NCBI GenBank assembly: GCA_951799425.1
Contig: OX637404.1
Span: forward strand, 18,190,045-18,254,044
Length of the DNA stretch: 64,000 nucleotides
Source: Ilex aquifolium
Lineage: Eukaryota > Streptophyta > Magnoliopsida > Aquifoliales > Aquifoliaceae
Direction: 5' to 3'
Shown: in pieces, positions 33,090-44,319 of the stretch
How positions within the stretch are numbered: the first letter of the stretch is position 1
Layout of the letters: every line of letters starts with the position of its first letter
Made by a program: the position numbers and the translations under genes
Notes under the pieces: generated by a model
Told to the model about the DNA's origin: nothing
The model's input: only the letters and a program-made list of their open reading frames with translations
The model's database searches: none

Positions 33090-33439
33090 GTACGTATTGT
33101 ATGGGTCTGACCCTCGTTCCTTCAATTTTGGAGCATCAATCAAGTCTTGAAGTGTCATTTTGAGGCACGATATATTCGAGTTGTCGTATCATTCATCGTA
33201 CTAAAAAATTATTTAATTTTAAAATAGTTCATGGAATACCATATAAACAAATGAAAGAAAAAAGAAAAAAAGTAGTCGTTCTCTTGTTATTTTGAGTTCG
33301 AGACTTTTTGAGTTCATGTCGTGTTGATGTCGATGGATAAAATTGACACTCCTATGCGTATTCATTAAATTTTCCCCTCAAAACTTCATAAAATCATTGG
33401 GTTGTAATTGGTTGGTGTTCTGAGTGAAATATGTATAAA

Positions 33440-33735
33440 CTTTTAGGGAGTGCAAAAGTGGCAGAACCTAAAATTTTAAAGTGGAGGCCCAAATAAAAAA
33501 TATGTATTGAAAATATCAATACTATAGGGGACAAAATGAAAATTATGTGGTGTGTGACAAGATGCTTAATTATCAATAAGGAATCAAAGCAAAAGAAAGC
33601 ATATAATCCATAATGTCCCATATGCTTTCTAGTTCTCTTATTGTGTTTCTTTAAGTACCATTTTATATAGGGTAAGACTTCAATATCGAAGACGATACTG
33701 CACTAAAAATTATTATTTTTCAGGTCAAGTTATAA
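33440..33735 (+). repeat. Relic of a fourth gene promoter region
   Basis: Diverged similarity to 32400-32745: TATAGGGGACA, GTGTGTGACAAGA, AAGGAATCAAAGCAAAAG, ATAATGTCCCATATGCT occur in the same order. It ends where the copia fossil begins, before any TATA block or coding exon. It shows that the array once had at least four copies. Confidence 0.65.
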
Positions 33736-33964
33736 ACAAATAGGGTTATACCATTTTTTCATTTTAATCATGTACCTTTTCTTTTTAACTACTACACATA
33801 ACTCCTATAATCACATATATAAATCTATTCAAATCTTTTCCAATCTATCCTCCTAGCAGAATCCTATATTAGAGTTGTACACATTTCCTATGTTAGTGCT
33901 TGTGATTTCATGAGTACAGAGATTGTGATGTATCTTTCCATATTGGTACAAAAGTGTAAATCTG

Positions 33965-35010
33965 TAATAGTGCCCCTCAAGCTGGCGTGTGAATGTTGCG
34001 AATACCTAACTTGGAAATTAACATGTTGAATGTTGATGCACCAAACGGTTTGGTAAGAACATTTGCTAATTGTCGTTGAGAGGGTAGAAAAGCAGTACGG
34101 ATAAGACCGGTCTGAAGTTTCTCACGAACGATGCGGCAATCAATTTTAATGTGTTTGATATGTACATGAAAAATTGGATTGGCTGCAATATGAAAGGATG
34201 CCTTATTGTCACAATAAAAAATACTGGGCTTGTAATAAACGCCAAGATCTTTGAGTAGATAAGACAACCAAGTGATCTCACAACATGTACTAGCCATGGC
34301 ACAATACTCGCCTTTAGCTGAACATTGAGAAACGGTTGTTTGTTTCTTGGACTTCCAAGAGATAGAGGAAGAACTAAGAAGAACACAATAACCAATAATG
34401 GATCGACAAGAGTCAATACAACTTGCCCAATCAGCATAAAAAAGGCATATAACTAGAGATCACTAGATGAAGAAAGTAAAATTTCTTGACCCGGAGTTTG
34501 CTTGATAGAACGAAAAATGTGATTAACAACATTTTGATGGGGCTGACGAGGCTTATCAAGAAATTGACTTAACACATTCATATACGGAATAACCCAAATC
34601 CGGACGAGTGATGGTGAGGTAAATTAGATGTCCAATTAAGCATCGATAGCTTCATGGGTTTGAAAACAACTCACCATCATGGTTGTTCAACTTTAAATGT
34701 TGTTCCATGGGCAATGAAGAAGGTCGAGAACTAAGGAGGCAAGAATCTTCAAGAATATCAAGAGCATGTTTTCTTTGACATAAGAAATGCCCTGTCTAGA
34801 TCGTGCTACTTAAATGCAAAGAAAATATTTGAGGACTCCAAGATCTATGATATTGAACGTGCTGTAAAGAAAATCTTTGATATATTTAATTAATGGTAAC
34901 AAGGTCATTGCCATCAACAATGATATTATCAACATAGACCAGAATGACGAAGAAAGAGTTGGATGCGGTTCGAGTGAAGAGTGAATAATCAGCCTTGGAT
35001 GGGCACTTAG
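33965..35010 (-). mobile_element. Ty1/copia fossil, RT and RNase H part
   Basis: Minus-strand fragments carry copia RT and RNase H signatures: a YVD-type block near 34930, then ITRPDLGYSV-like, and SAKGEYCAMA, FYCDNKAS and VLTKPFGAS in the RNase H at about 34000-34320. A purine tract (TGAGGGGCAC in minus sense near 33970) marks where a 3' LTR should begin. Gag, protease and integrase are absent. Old, with many breaks. Confidence 0.75.
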
Positions 35011-35589
35011 AATAAAAAAAGAATATGGGTCATATCAAATCTTCTGGAATCAACAATAAAAAAGAGCAATGCTATTTGGGATCCACAACCAATTCAAGAA
35101 TTGTGATGGATTAGAACAGCAAATTATGACAACAAATTATGTTCAAATAGAATTGATAAAAAAAAAAAAAAAGTTGAGCAAAAAATACCCTTGGCCCGCT
35201 CCATTGTCATTTTTGATGGCATTGATAATAAAGTTATCATGGAACACTTCAAAGTATGAAGATTCGTTGAAGTCAATTGTAAATGACTACAATTAGCGTT
35301 GTTTTTTTGTAAAATGTAATAATTAACTTCTTTTTAGTTATTTTTTGTTTGCATAAACTATGTATATTGATTTTTGGCCCTTCTATGTTTAATAAATCTT
35401 TAAGAATAAATATGATATAAAAAACATAAATGTGTAACATTAATTTTATCTATTAGAAGATAAAATAAAACTTATGGTTTAGTGTGCTCATCCTAGAACA
35501 TATTCCTGGCTCCGCTATTGGATATGAGAGTCTCTCTCTCAATTTATCAACTGAATCAATTGAATTAATTATTTTTTAAATTTTTTGTT
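35011..35589. other. AT-rich non-coding spacer
   Basis: No gene or element end recognised. A 75-codon frame at 35069-35296 is unconvincing. Confidence 0.4.
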
Positions 35590-35717
35590 TAAATTTACAT
35601 TTATTTTTGTAGTGTCCGAGTTTGCTACACTTATAACATTTATGTTGTGGTTTTGAACAATTTTTAGTTTTAGACGATAATGATGTTGGTGTAAATTTTG
35701 TCTTAGAATAATTTTTT

Positions 35718-36124
35718 GGGTAAATTTTATTTTGTACCCTGAAAGATTTCAAGTTTCTTATTTTGTACTCTCAAAAATTAAATTTTCATATTGCACCCTC
35801 CATGTTTCAAAGTGTTGTAATGTGGCCTTCTATTAGCTTCCGTTATTTTTGCCGTCAAGTTTCTCACTTTGTATCCTAAAGATTAAATTTTTCACATTGC
35901 ACACTCAATGTATCAAAAATGTTACAATGTGTCCCTTATATTAGGTTTTCGTTAGTTTTTTGATCAATGTCAATGAGTTGACTCTAAACGGAAAAAATAA
36001 TGGAAGCTAATAGAAGGGTCACATTACAACACTTTGATACATTGATGGTGTAATATGAAAATTTAATGTTTAATAGTACAAAATGAGAAACTTGAAATCT
36101 TTCAGGGTGCAATGCGAAAAGCCC
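35718..36124. mobile_element. Long-TIR MITE inside the caulimovirid fossil
   Basis: Inverted ends of about 50 bases share CCCTGAAAGATTTCAAGTTT. The flanks ATTTTTT on both sides suggest a target duplication. The element is 407 bp with no coding sequence. Confidence 0.7.
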
Positions 36125-36601
36125 TATTTTTTTTTATACTTTTGAGGCATTTTTGTATTATATTTGGATGAATGTATTTTTTTAACTATTTTGTACTATT
36201 AAATGTGTATATTCAAATTGCTCGCAAAAGTTTTCTAATTCATTTCGGCTTGTTAAACGAAGTTTCTCCGGCTTGTGCTTGAAGCCTTAATTATGAATAT
36301 AAAGATAATCCTACAATATTAATAATATTGATTATGCCTCCGTAAGTAAGGGCATCTTATCAGATTTGATTGTTATTGTGTCCCTTTATTTTTTGGCTTT
36401 AACCCTTTCAGCAAAAATAGAAGGAAATCCATTAGTAAATTTTTCTTTCCAAAAGGATTGCCTACAATCGGATCTCATTATGACTTTTTGTAATAAATAA
36501 ATCTTAATGCCATCTAAAATTTTCTAATTTTTTTACATAGTAAATTTGAAAGAAGTTCTAATGATCTATCTTTAACACTAGAAGGAAAACCTATAAACTA
36601 T

Positions 36602-38044
36602 TTGTATGCTCGATTTCCGAGGGTGGCTTATAGTACTGGAGTTGGGGTTTCGGTTTCCCATTTGACTTTTGCGGATGACATTATTATTTTTGCTAATGGG
36701 TGCCGGTCGAGCTTGCAGCGAGTTATGAATTTTCTTCATCACTATGAGGCTGTCTCTGCTCAGTTAGTCAGTCAGGCCAAGAGCAATTTCTATATCAGTT
36801 CGCGTGCCTCGCATTCTAGAGAGGTGATTGCACGGCAGACCACTGGTTTTCAGAAGCGTGACCTTCCGTTTATTTATCTGGGGTGCCCTATCTACTTGGG
36901 TCATCTCCGGATCTTGTACTTTGATGAGATGATTCGGAAGGTGCGCGATCGGATTTCTGGATGGGCGAATCGCTTGCTCTCCTTTGGAGGTAAGCTCACT
37001 CTGATTCGTCATGTGCTCGCGTCGATGCCAATTCACTTGTTTCACGTGCTGAGGCCTCCTGTGGATGTTTTTCACCAGTTAGAGAGGTTGTTCACACGTT
37101 TCTTGTGGGGTGATACAGCTACTCATCGGAGGATTCACTGGTGTTACCGGGCTGAGGTATGTTTTCCTGTAGATGAGGGCGGCTTAGGGGTGCGTTCTTT
37201 TTCTGACGTAGCCGAGGCTTGTGAGGTGAAGCTCTGGTGGAGTTTTCGGGCTCAACAGTCACTTTGGTCCACTTTTATGAAGGCCAAGTACTGTAGATCC
37301 ACCCATCCTGGGCTTATTGAGTGTCGTTACCCAGCTTCACCTCTTTGGAGGCGGTTGTGTGGGATTCGATCCGTGGCTGAGCCGAGGATCAGATGGTTAA
37401 TAAAGTCTGGTGAGGTCAGCTTCTGGTATGATTGTTGGTTGGGGGATTACCCTTTGGCTTTAGTGTATCCGGGGGCAGCTTCTGGGGATCCTGTTTCTGC
37501 TTACTGGACGGGTCGGCAGTGGGACAAAGGCCGATTGTTGGGGATTTTACCTTCTCCAGTTGTTGAGCAGATTGTGCAGATTCCGATTCCAGAGCAGGGG
37601 ATTGATCAGATGAGGTGGAGGTTGTCTTTGGATGGGAATTTTTCATTGAGGACTGCTTGGGCTGATATTCGGGGTGTGGCTCCAGTTCGGGCTGGGTTTT
37701 CTTATGTCTGGCAGATGCATATTCCGACTCAGATCTCATTCTTTATGTGGCGGTTGTTTCATGGTTTTCTGGCCACAGATGATGGCTTAGAGAGACGGGG
37801 TTTCAATGTAGTATCCCGGTGTGTGTGTGGTGGGGCTGTTGAGACTCTTAGGCATCTTTTTTTTGGATTGTCCGCTTGCAGTTCAGGTGTGGGGTCACTT
37901 TTATCAGATGTTTGGTATCAGATGTCGGCCGTTTCAGTCTCCTTATGCTTTGATGCTTCATTGGCGGCGTTGTGCTCCTTCTGCAGGTCACGTGCGGGTA
38001 CTGCTGCCGTGCTTCATTCTATGACACTTATGGAAGGCCTGTAA
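36602..38044 (+). pseudogene. LINE-B ORF2, RT C-terminal half to zf-RVT
   Basis: An open frame of 480 codons, the longest in the window. It starts in the RT palm with FADDIIIF (about 36668), then the RT thumb with GGKLTLI and the zf-RVT block FFMWRLFHGFLATDD ... CVCGGAVETLRHLFF (about 37738-37865). A run of eight T at 37857-37864 is longer than in LINE-A and shifts the frame, so the last ~60 residues are out of register. The N-terminal half of ORF2 is missing by 5' truncation, so it cannot be active. Confidence 0.85.
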
Positions 38045-38168
38045 TGCTTATAGATTCGATGGTCAGGTTTTTCAGGTGCCCGTTGTGATTCAGAGGGTTA
38101 TGACCAATATGCAGTTGGTTGGGCTTGCTTTTGGGTTTGCTCCGAGTCAGTTGCGTCGGGATTAGTCC

Positions 38169-38513
38169 GTGGAGTTTGTAGGTTCTCTTAGGGTCTTGGT
38201 TCCTCGGCCTCGACCTCTTCGCTTGGTTGCTTGGACTCGTCCTGTAACGGGTTGCCTGAAGATCAGTGTTGACGGCTGTTCTAAAGGCAATCCAGGACTG
38301 TCTGCGGCAGGGGGTGTTATTCGGGACCATCAGGGTCGAGTACTTAGGGCTTTTGGCTTGTTTCTGGGGCATCAGCCTATTCTGTATGCGGAGTTGCAGG
38401 CTGTTTGTGCTGGGTTAGAGTTGGCTGCAGATTTGGGAGCTTCAGAGTTGGTAGTGGAGTCAGATTCAGCTACAGTGGTTTCTTGGGTTTCTTCTCAGGG
38501 TACTGGGTGCTGA
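38169..38513 (+). pseudogene. LINE-B RNase H domain
   Basis: ISVDGCSKGNPG, IRDHQGRVLRAFG, YAELQAVCAGLELA and VVESDSATVVSW give the expected acidic residues of a plant LINE RNase H. A TGA at 38511-38513 ends the frame where LINE-A still reads Trp. A stop at about 38162-38164 separates it from upstream coding. Confidence 0.85.
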
Positions 38514-38902
38514 GTTTATGTTTACCTACTTGCTCGGATTCGACTTCTGTGTGCTTCTCTCTCTGCTCGCGTCTGCCACGTCCTGCGGGAGGTGAATCAG
38601 GCTGTAGACTTCATGGCTAATTGGGCTTGCTCTCAGCAGCTCAATCAGCGATTCCTTGATTCGTCATCCCTTCCTTCTGGGATTATTGACATCCTCACCT
38701 TGGACGTTCGACAGACTCCTCACGTTCGTCGTTGAGTTTTTATTTTTTAATTGATGTTTAATTTTTCATGCTTTTGGTGATGAGTCATCACCAAACTTTT
38801 GCTTTGACTTTCTTCCACTTTTGGAGGCTTGACTCTACGTCCTCCTCCCTTGTACATTTTTCCTTTTAGTTATATATACAGGTAGGGGTCCTGCCAAACC
38901 CC

Positions 38903-38919
38903 CCACCCACACAGGGTGG
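38903..38919 (+). other. LINE-B 3' stem-loop
   Basis: CCACCC and GGGTGG form a 6-bp stem. One base change relative to LINE-A shortens the stem by one pair at the loop. Confidence 0.65.
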
Positions 38920-40650
38920 TATTAAAAAAAAAAAAAAAAACCTATAAAATGTTTAGCTATTGCAAAAATCAGGGTATGTTTGACATCTTGAATGTCTTGA
39001 CCAAATTCATTTTTTATTATAGTTTTGTCTCCTTATATTTTGACAGCAGTTTGAATTCTAAGTGATTCTTGGTCAAGGAGAAGGTTATCCCACCATCCCA
39101 CCATCCTTTAATTTGATTAGTGAAACCAGAAATTATGACTTCTGCAATTTGATGATTAGTGTTATCATTAGTAGTTTTGTAAACAATTGTCATCATTGTC
39201 ATTTCTTATAAAATATTTAATATTTTTTTTTTCATTTCATTTCATGTATATTCCAGTCCTAGAGTGTCACAATTATATGTGACAATAACATAATAGTTTT
39301 TCTTCAAATTGTATATCAAGAGAAGTTAGTCTAGGATAAAAATGTCTTGTAACTAGGCGATTAGGATGAGAAAATTTGTGTTGGTTATCATAAAATCTTT
39401 TTGGTGTAGATGTCTTAGTATGTTTAACAAGAGCAAAATTGTTGATTCATTGTTCTGGAGAACATATTCTAAATCTTAAAACTTAACTTCTTTTTCTTTT
39501 GTAAGAACGAAATGTTACGGTTTGGAATAGTACTTATAGTGATTTGAAATGGGTAGTGAAACTTTGGTAATAGGTTTGGGTTTGGAAGAAGAACTCACAC
39601 TTACTTGCATTCAAGAGTTAAGAATTCAGGAATTGAATTGGATTCTCTTTTAATCTATTCAATATTAAAATCAAATGTAGAGAGTAATGTTTGTAATCTT
39701 GCAAATATTTTTTGAAACCAAATTGTGGACATCCTTTTTTAATATACATCTTTTATAGTAAACATATTTGATTAAAAAGATCATCTTGAAATTTAAAAAT
39801 ACACAAAATGATTGATAAAAATTCTTTTTTTATAGTGACATAATTTTGTTATGTTGCATATCATGTGTTGTAGCTAATTAAGAGGTCGTTTTCTGCATAT
39901 AAGTAGTGGCAGATCCACAATCGGGGCAACTGTCTCCATTGTAATTTTGAAAATTTTTGGGAAGTAAGTATAATTTCAAAAAATTTAAAATTTATTAAAG
40001 ATTTGCCCACATTGAACAGTTTTAAAAAAATTTATGTGTAGTTATTTATTTTAAAAAATATATGGGTTTCATTTGTAAATGTCAAGAAAGAACTTTAAAA
40101 GGAAAAACCTCTTTCTAGCCCCTTATCTTCCGTCATTCACCTTAGAAGAAATCAGAATTCAAACCTCTTCCAAACTTCAACAACAAGACGACACCAACAA
40201 CAAAAAATTTCTATCTCTCGTCATTTCTTGATTCTTTCTTTCATCGCTTTTCAAATTCTTCGCTCCAAAGACATAAGAATAGAAGTTTTTAAAGCCCTTC
40301 ACCATGATCGAGTTCAATATTCGTTTATCAAGATCGATTGAGATGATGGTTTTGAAGAAAATAGAAGTTGATCGTACCTAACCTTTCTAGAGGTAACACA
40401 TCCATTAGGATTTTTTAGATTTTAATTATTTTTAAAATTTTTTAATTGTTGAGCATTAATTAGGGTTTAGTTTTCCCTACCCATTGAACTTTTGTTCCCT
40501 AATGGTAGAAATTAGACAGTTGATAGTTTCTGGAATTGAACTAAATTATGATCTACAGTGACAACTCACATCGAAATCAACAGAAGATGATTGATATCAT
40601 TTGGGTCATCTGGGGATTTAAGGATATGACTAATATGTTGCGAAGTAGCT

Positions 40651-41185
40651 TAGTCCTCTCGTTTGTTTTATGTTTATACGTTGAATTGAATTTGGGCATG
40701 TAGTCCTCTCCTTTGTGTTATGTTAATATGTTGGAATTAAAAATTGGGGCTTGTAGTCTTCTCTTATGTTTTATTTTTTATATGTTGAATTAAAAATGGG
40801 GCTTGTAGTCATTTCCTACATTTTATTTTTTCTCTGTTGAAATGAAATTGGGGCTTGCAGTTCTCTCAAGTTGTTTATTTTTTATATGTTGAATTGATAA
40901 TGAGGTTTGTAATCCTCTCCCGTGTTTTATTTTTATATGTTGAATTGAAATTGGGATTTATAGTCCTCTCTTGTGTTTTTTTTTACATGTAAAATTGATA
41001 TTGGAGCTTGTAGTCATCCCATGTGTTTTATCGTTTATATGTTTAATTGAAATTGAGACTTATAGTTATCTCTTCTGTTTTATTTTTTATATGTAGAATT
41101 GAAATTGGGGCTTGTAGTCTACTCTTATATACTATTTTTATATGGCGAATTGGAATTGGGATTTGTAGTCCTCCATTATGTGTTA
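40651..41185. repeat. 51-52 bp minisatellite, about 11 copies
   Basis: The phrase TAGTCCTCTC (variants) begins at 40651, 40701, 40754, 40806, 40858, 40910, 40961, 41011, 41062, 41114 and 41166, a period of 50-53 bases. The consensus reads roughly GGGGCTTGTAGTCCTCTC, a T-rich stretch, then ATATGTTGAATTGAAATT. Copies have diverged, so the array is not recent. It lies in the leader or an intron of the old hAT element. Confidence 0.85.
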
Positions 41186-41283
41186 TATTAAATAATTTGA
41201 TTTGGTGATTTGAATAATTTTATTGTTATACGTTAACCAATTCATATACCTAGGTTTAATTTAATAGATTTGTGATAGTTTAA

Positions 41284-43616
41284 TGATGCGTTTGATAACG
41301 TTTTATGTTTTCAAAAAAAAAAAAAAAAAATTTATTTTTTTATGTGCCAAAAAGTTGAAACAGAAAACTTGTTTGATTGTTGTTTCAATATATTTTTGGT
41401 AACTACTTCAATTTATGTCATATTTAGTATCTTTATATTAATTATCTACTAAAAAAATCAAAATTCATTGCCCCAATATATAAACTCATCAAGTAAGACA
41501 CAAACCAAAATACTTTAATCACAAAAGTCATTAAACATACCAATACATTCCATTGTTTAACATTCTACCAAATACATGAATACTACCATTCCATTGTTCA
41601 ACATACTACCAAATACTATCTTCAAAAAAAGTTTCTTACTACAAAAATTGAATAGATCTTCGAGACTAGGTCCAAGCAAATCCATCACTAGAACATTCTC
41701 AAATCTTTCTCCTTTCCAACCTCAAAAACCAAGTTAAAAAAAATGAAAAATAAGGAAGCATGAATACAAATAATTACAATCTCCAGAGTCCCTTCCTTCT
41801 GGGATTGCTGGCAGTCTCGCCTTGGACGCTCGACAGACCCCTCACGTTCGTCGTTGAGTTTTATTTTAATTGATGTTTTCTATTATTTTATTCTGTGGGG
41901 ATTTTCCACTTTGCTTTTTTATTTATTTATTTTCATGTTTTTGGTGGTGAGTCACCTCGCTTTTGCTTTGACTTTCTTCCACTTCTGGAGGCTTGGCTTT
42001 ATGACCTCCTCCCTTGTACATTTTTCCTTTTAGTTATATATACTGGTAGGGATCCTGCCAAACCCCCCACCCACACTGGGTGGCTTTGAGAAAAAAAAAA
42101 AAAAAATTGGCAAAAGCCTAAGTTTAATATGTCAATCCATAATTTTTTTCACTATATAACTTCAACACTCCATTAACTTTAATTTTAACATGACACACAT
42201 AATTACTTTTGAGTATGAAGGATCTTCTAGATTCAAGTTTAAATAGACATACAAATGTCATAACTCTCATAACTCTAAACAAACTAAAGTGACAGTAATA
42301 CAAAATCAGAAAGCCAATGAAAGAATGTTAGAAGCCCTAGCGAATTTAATAATGTCTTCTAATTTGTCTTTTTTTCTTTCATAATATAGTTCACAAGCTA
42401 TAATTTTTCCTTTCCCCTTCATAAAAGTAGCGAGGGGAATAGTTTTGTTCCATCTCAAATTAGAAATTCTGGCTACAATTATTAGAAGTATTGCAATTAG
42501 AACCCATCAAAGTAACCCACTTGATGTAGGCATAAAATTCATTTTTCCATCTAAATCAAATTCCTACTTCAAGATCCAAAATAAATAAAAAGAAAATAAT
42601 TCTTCATCCTCTTTCCAACACAACTTCAAAGTGCAAGGAAACTTTCCAAAACCTCATACACCATAGTACTCTTACACAATTCTACAAAACAGGCAGCACA
42701 TAATTCCATACTGTTAAACAAATAATTCTACAAACAATTTAACAAACCTCTTATTGGTTCCCACTGAACCTCAGTGGCTCATAAGATCAGCAACAGTTTT
42801 GATTATGACTCTAGTAGAAAATATATTTTGATTCCTCACTTGATATCACTAGTATGACATAGGTGCCTTCTTTGAAACTTTTGCAATATCCCAAATAATC
42901 ATAATAATCCTAATTTTACTGATATGCAATATCTCAAATCCACACCCACAGAGGCGTGCACACACGCACAGATAGACCCACTCACCCACAAAACTGGAGA
43001 CCCCAATTAGAAACTCTAATTAGCACAAACAAACAAACAAACAAATTCAAATTTTTGTATATACAGATCAATTTATAGATATATGTATGTGCATACAAAT
43101 TGAGTGCATGTATACATATGTATGTATTTGCATATATAACTATGTAGATCTACTCACATATTTGACCTTTAGGTGCTTTATTCGAATAGAGAAGTTGCGA
43201 TTGGAAGAAGTAGACCATGATATGGAGCAAAGATTGAAGCAGAGAGAAGGGAGATTCGCAGAGAGAGTAGAGAGTTACAGAGAGAGGAGTGTCGGTGACG
43301 AGAGAGAGACGTTTATAGAGAGAAAGAAGAGAATATAAAAGGAGGGTTTTTATAGTTTTGGCAAAAAATGCTATTTTTTACTGCTAACAAGATCTGAAGT
43401 CCAGATCTCATTAAAGGGAAGACCCTTAGCGTGCACTGTTTGTGTTTTTAGGTGTTTATGAAAACACCTTTTTCTGTTTGTATTTTTTGACCTTGTTTTT
43501 AAAATGCAGTACCTTAAAAAAAATGAAAACACATCCCAAGCGTATTTCTATTTTTATTTTGATAAAACTAAAAACTAAAAAAATAAAATAAAAACAAGTG
43601 GTTACCAAACGGAACC
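41284..43616. mobile_element. PIF/Harbinger-like non-autonomous element
   Basis: Termini TGATGCGTTTGATAAC and the complement of GTTACCAAACGGAACC, flanked by TAA at 41281-41283 and 43617-43619. It is the same family as 26770-27975. It carries LINE-C and a GA-rich stretch with an 83-codon frame (43087-43338) that I regard as chance. No transposase. Confidence 0.7.
41789..42106 (+). mobile_element. LINE-C, 3'-end fragment of the LINE-A family
   Basis: It holds only the last codons of ORF2 (CTTCTGGGATTGCTGGC...CACGTTCGTCG), the 3' UTR, the stem-loop at 42067-42083 and an A tail of about 16 bases. It is a typical heavily 5'-truncated LINE insertion, here inside a PIF-like element. Confidence 0.85.
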
Positions 43617-44204
43617 TAAGTTAGTTTCGATTGTTTGTTTAATTTCAATGATGAATGCTAAGTTTGTAATTGAACAAATTAATTTTTTGAATTAGTTATG
43701 AATAAATTTCTTAAAAGAAAAGCAAAATTAGAACAACCGCCACGTACTAAGTAAATTCGTAGTAAAATTGACTTAGAAAATCTTCTCATGGATCCTGGGC
43801 TATGAGTTAAAATTTTGGATTATCATCTGAATGATCGTGATAAAATGCGAACAAATTATCTACAAAAAAATGCCCATGTCAACCTTGTGAACGTAATTTT
43901 TCACAAAGAAAATTCGACAAGTTGTTACGTCGATTCAATTCGGCTTGGTTCCGTAAGTTGGTAGTTGGTCGGAGTATAGCATCGTAAAAAATGTTTCTTA
44001 TTGCCTATGCTGCTATCTAATGAAAGGTGATATCAGGGACCAAACAGTAGGTGATTCTTTCATGTCGATGGATTTAGTAATTGGAAAAAGAAGGAAAGAT
44101 TTGAGATTCGTGTCGAAGGTCCAAATAGTGCTCATAAACACAATTGGAGGAGGATACGAGATTCAACGAATATCAGAAATTAAATTCCGGATTAAGAAAT
44201 TCAC

Positions 44205-44319
44205 ACCCAATTCATATTTTCTCCAAAAAATATAAGAATTGATCTAAACCACAACCACACCTGGCCCAGCCCGGCAGGCAACGCGAATGTGTGGTTGAAC
44301 CGATGACATGTAGGCGCAC
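44205..44319 (+). repeat. Dispersed repeat X, left part
   Basis: Matches the reverse complement of about 24090-24185 (TATTTTCTCCAAAAA, CCCAGCCCGGC-type block). It is cut at the gypsy target site CGCAC and resumes at 53574. Confidence 0.6.

Larger units (their letters stand above)
26630..33100 (+). repeat. Tandem unit 3, containing gene copy 3
   Basis: Collinear with unit 2 apart from two mobile insertions (26770-27975 and 30135-30953), several deletions (for example the right end of the long-TIR MITE and the left end of the hAT derivative) and loss of the gene's exon 2. Confidence 0.85.
36598..38940 (+). mobile_element. LINE-B, 5'-truncated copy of the LINE-A family
   Basis: It begins within the RT (counterpart of about 7328 in LINE-A) and runs through zf-RVT, RNase H, the 3' UTR, the stem-loop and an A tail at 38924-38940. 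The target duplication is AAAACCTATAAA at 36586-36597, with CCTATAAA visible after the A tail at 38941. It inserted into the caulimovirid fossil, whose minus-strand coding continues on both sides. Confidence 0.9.
35590..39700 (-). mobile_element. Endogenous caulimovirid (pararetrovirus) fossil, coat-protein region
   Basis: On the minus strand, outside LINE-B, short blocks match the coat-protein region of plant pararetroviruses: IKGWWD-type block (about 39080-39110), FIGFPSSVKDRSLELLSNL near 36560, QSFWKEKFTNGFPSIFAE-like near 36420-36470, and a CCHC zinc knuckle (CYKCSKLGHYKNK) near 35600-35645. Order and spacing fit a Petuvirus/Florendovirus-like virus of the Caulimoviridae. It is a heavily decayed fragment without visible movement, protease or RT regions in this window, and is split by LINE-B and by a MITE. 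Confidence 0.6.
39905..44204 (+). mobile_element. Old hAT transposon, 5' part (N-terminal transposase), nested
   Basis: The left edge (AGTGGCAGATCC ... GGGGCAACTGTCTCCATTG) resembles the left end of the unit hAT derivative. After a leader, a minisatellite and a PIF-like insert, transposase sequence starts at 43699 (MNKFLKRKAKLEQPP). It continues with KIDLENL, NDRDKMRTNY, RRFNSAWF and, from 44020, MKGDIRDQTVGDSF, the TTF-type zinc-finger region of ZMYM1-like hAT transposases. Several stops and frame changes are present. The C-terminal half is found at 53871-54900 beyond the nested repeat X and gypsy insertion. Confidence 0.7.

Noticed and set aside
35069-35296. 75-codon frame in AT-rich spacer
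   Set aside because: Poly-Lys from an A run and no similarity to a known family.
40651-41185. CRISPR-like regular repeat
   Set aside because: Repeats are head-to-tail without unique spacers and copies are diverged; it is a minisatellite in plant DNA.
43087-43338. 83-codon charged frame
   Set aside because: Part of a GA-rich stretch inside a PIF-like element; composition explains it.
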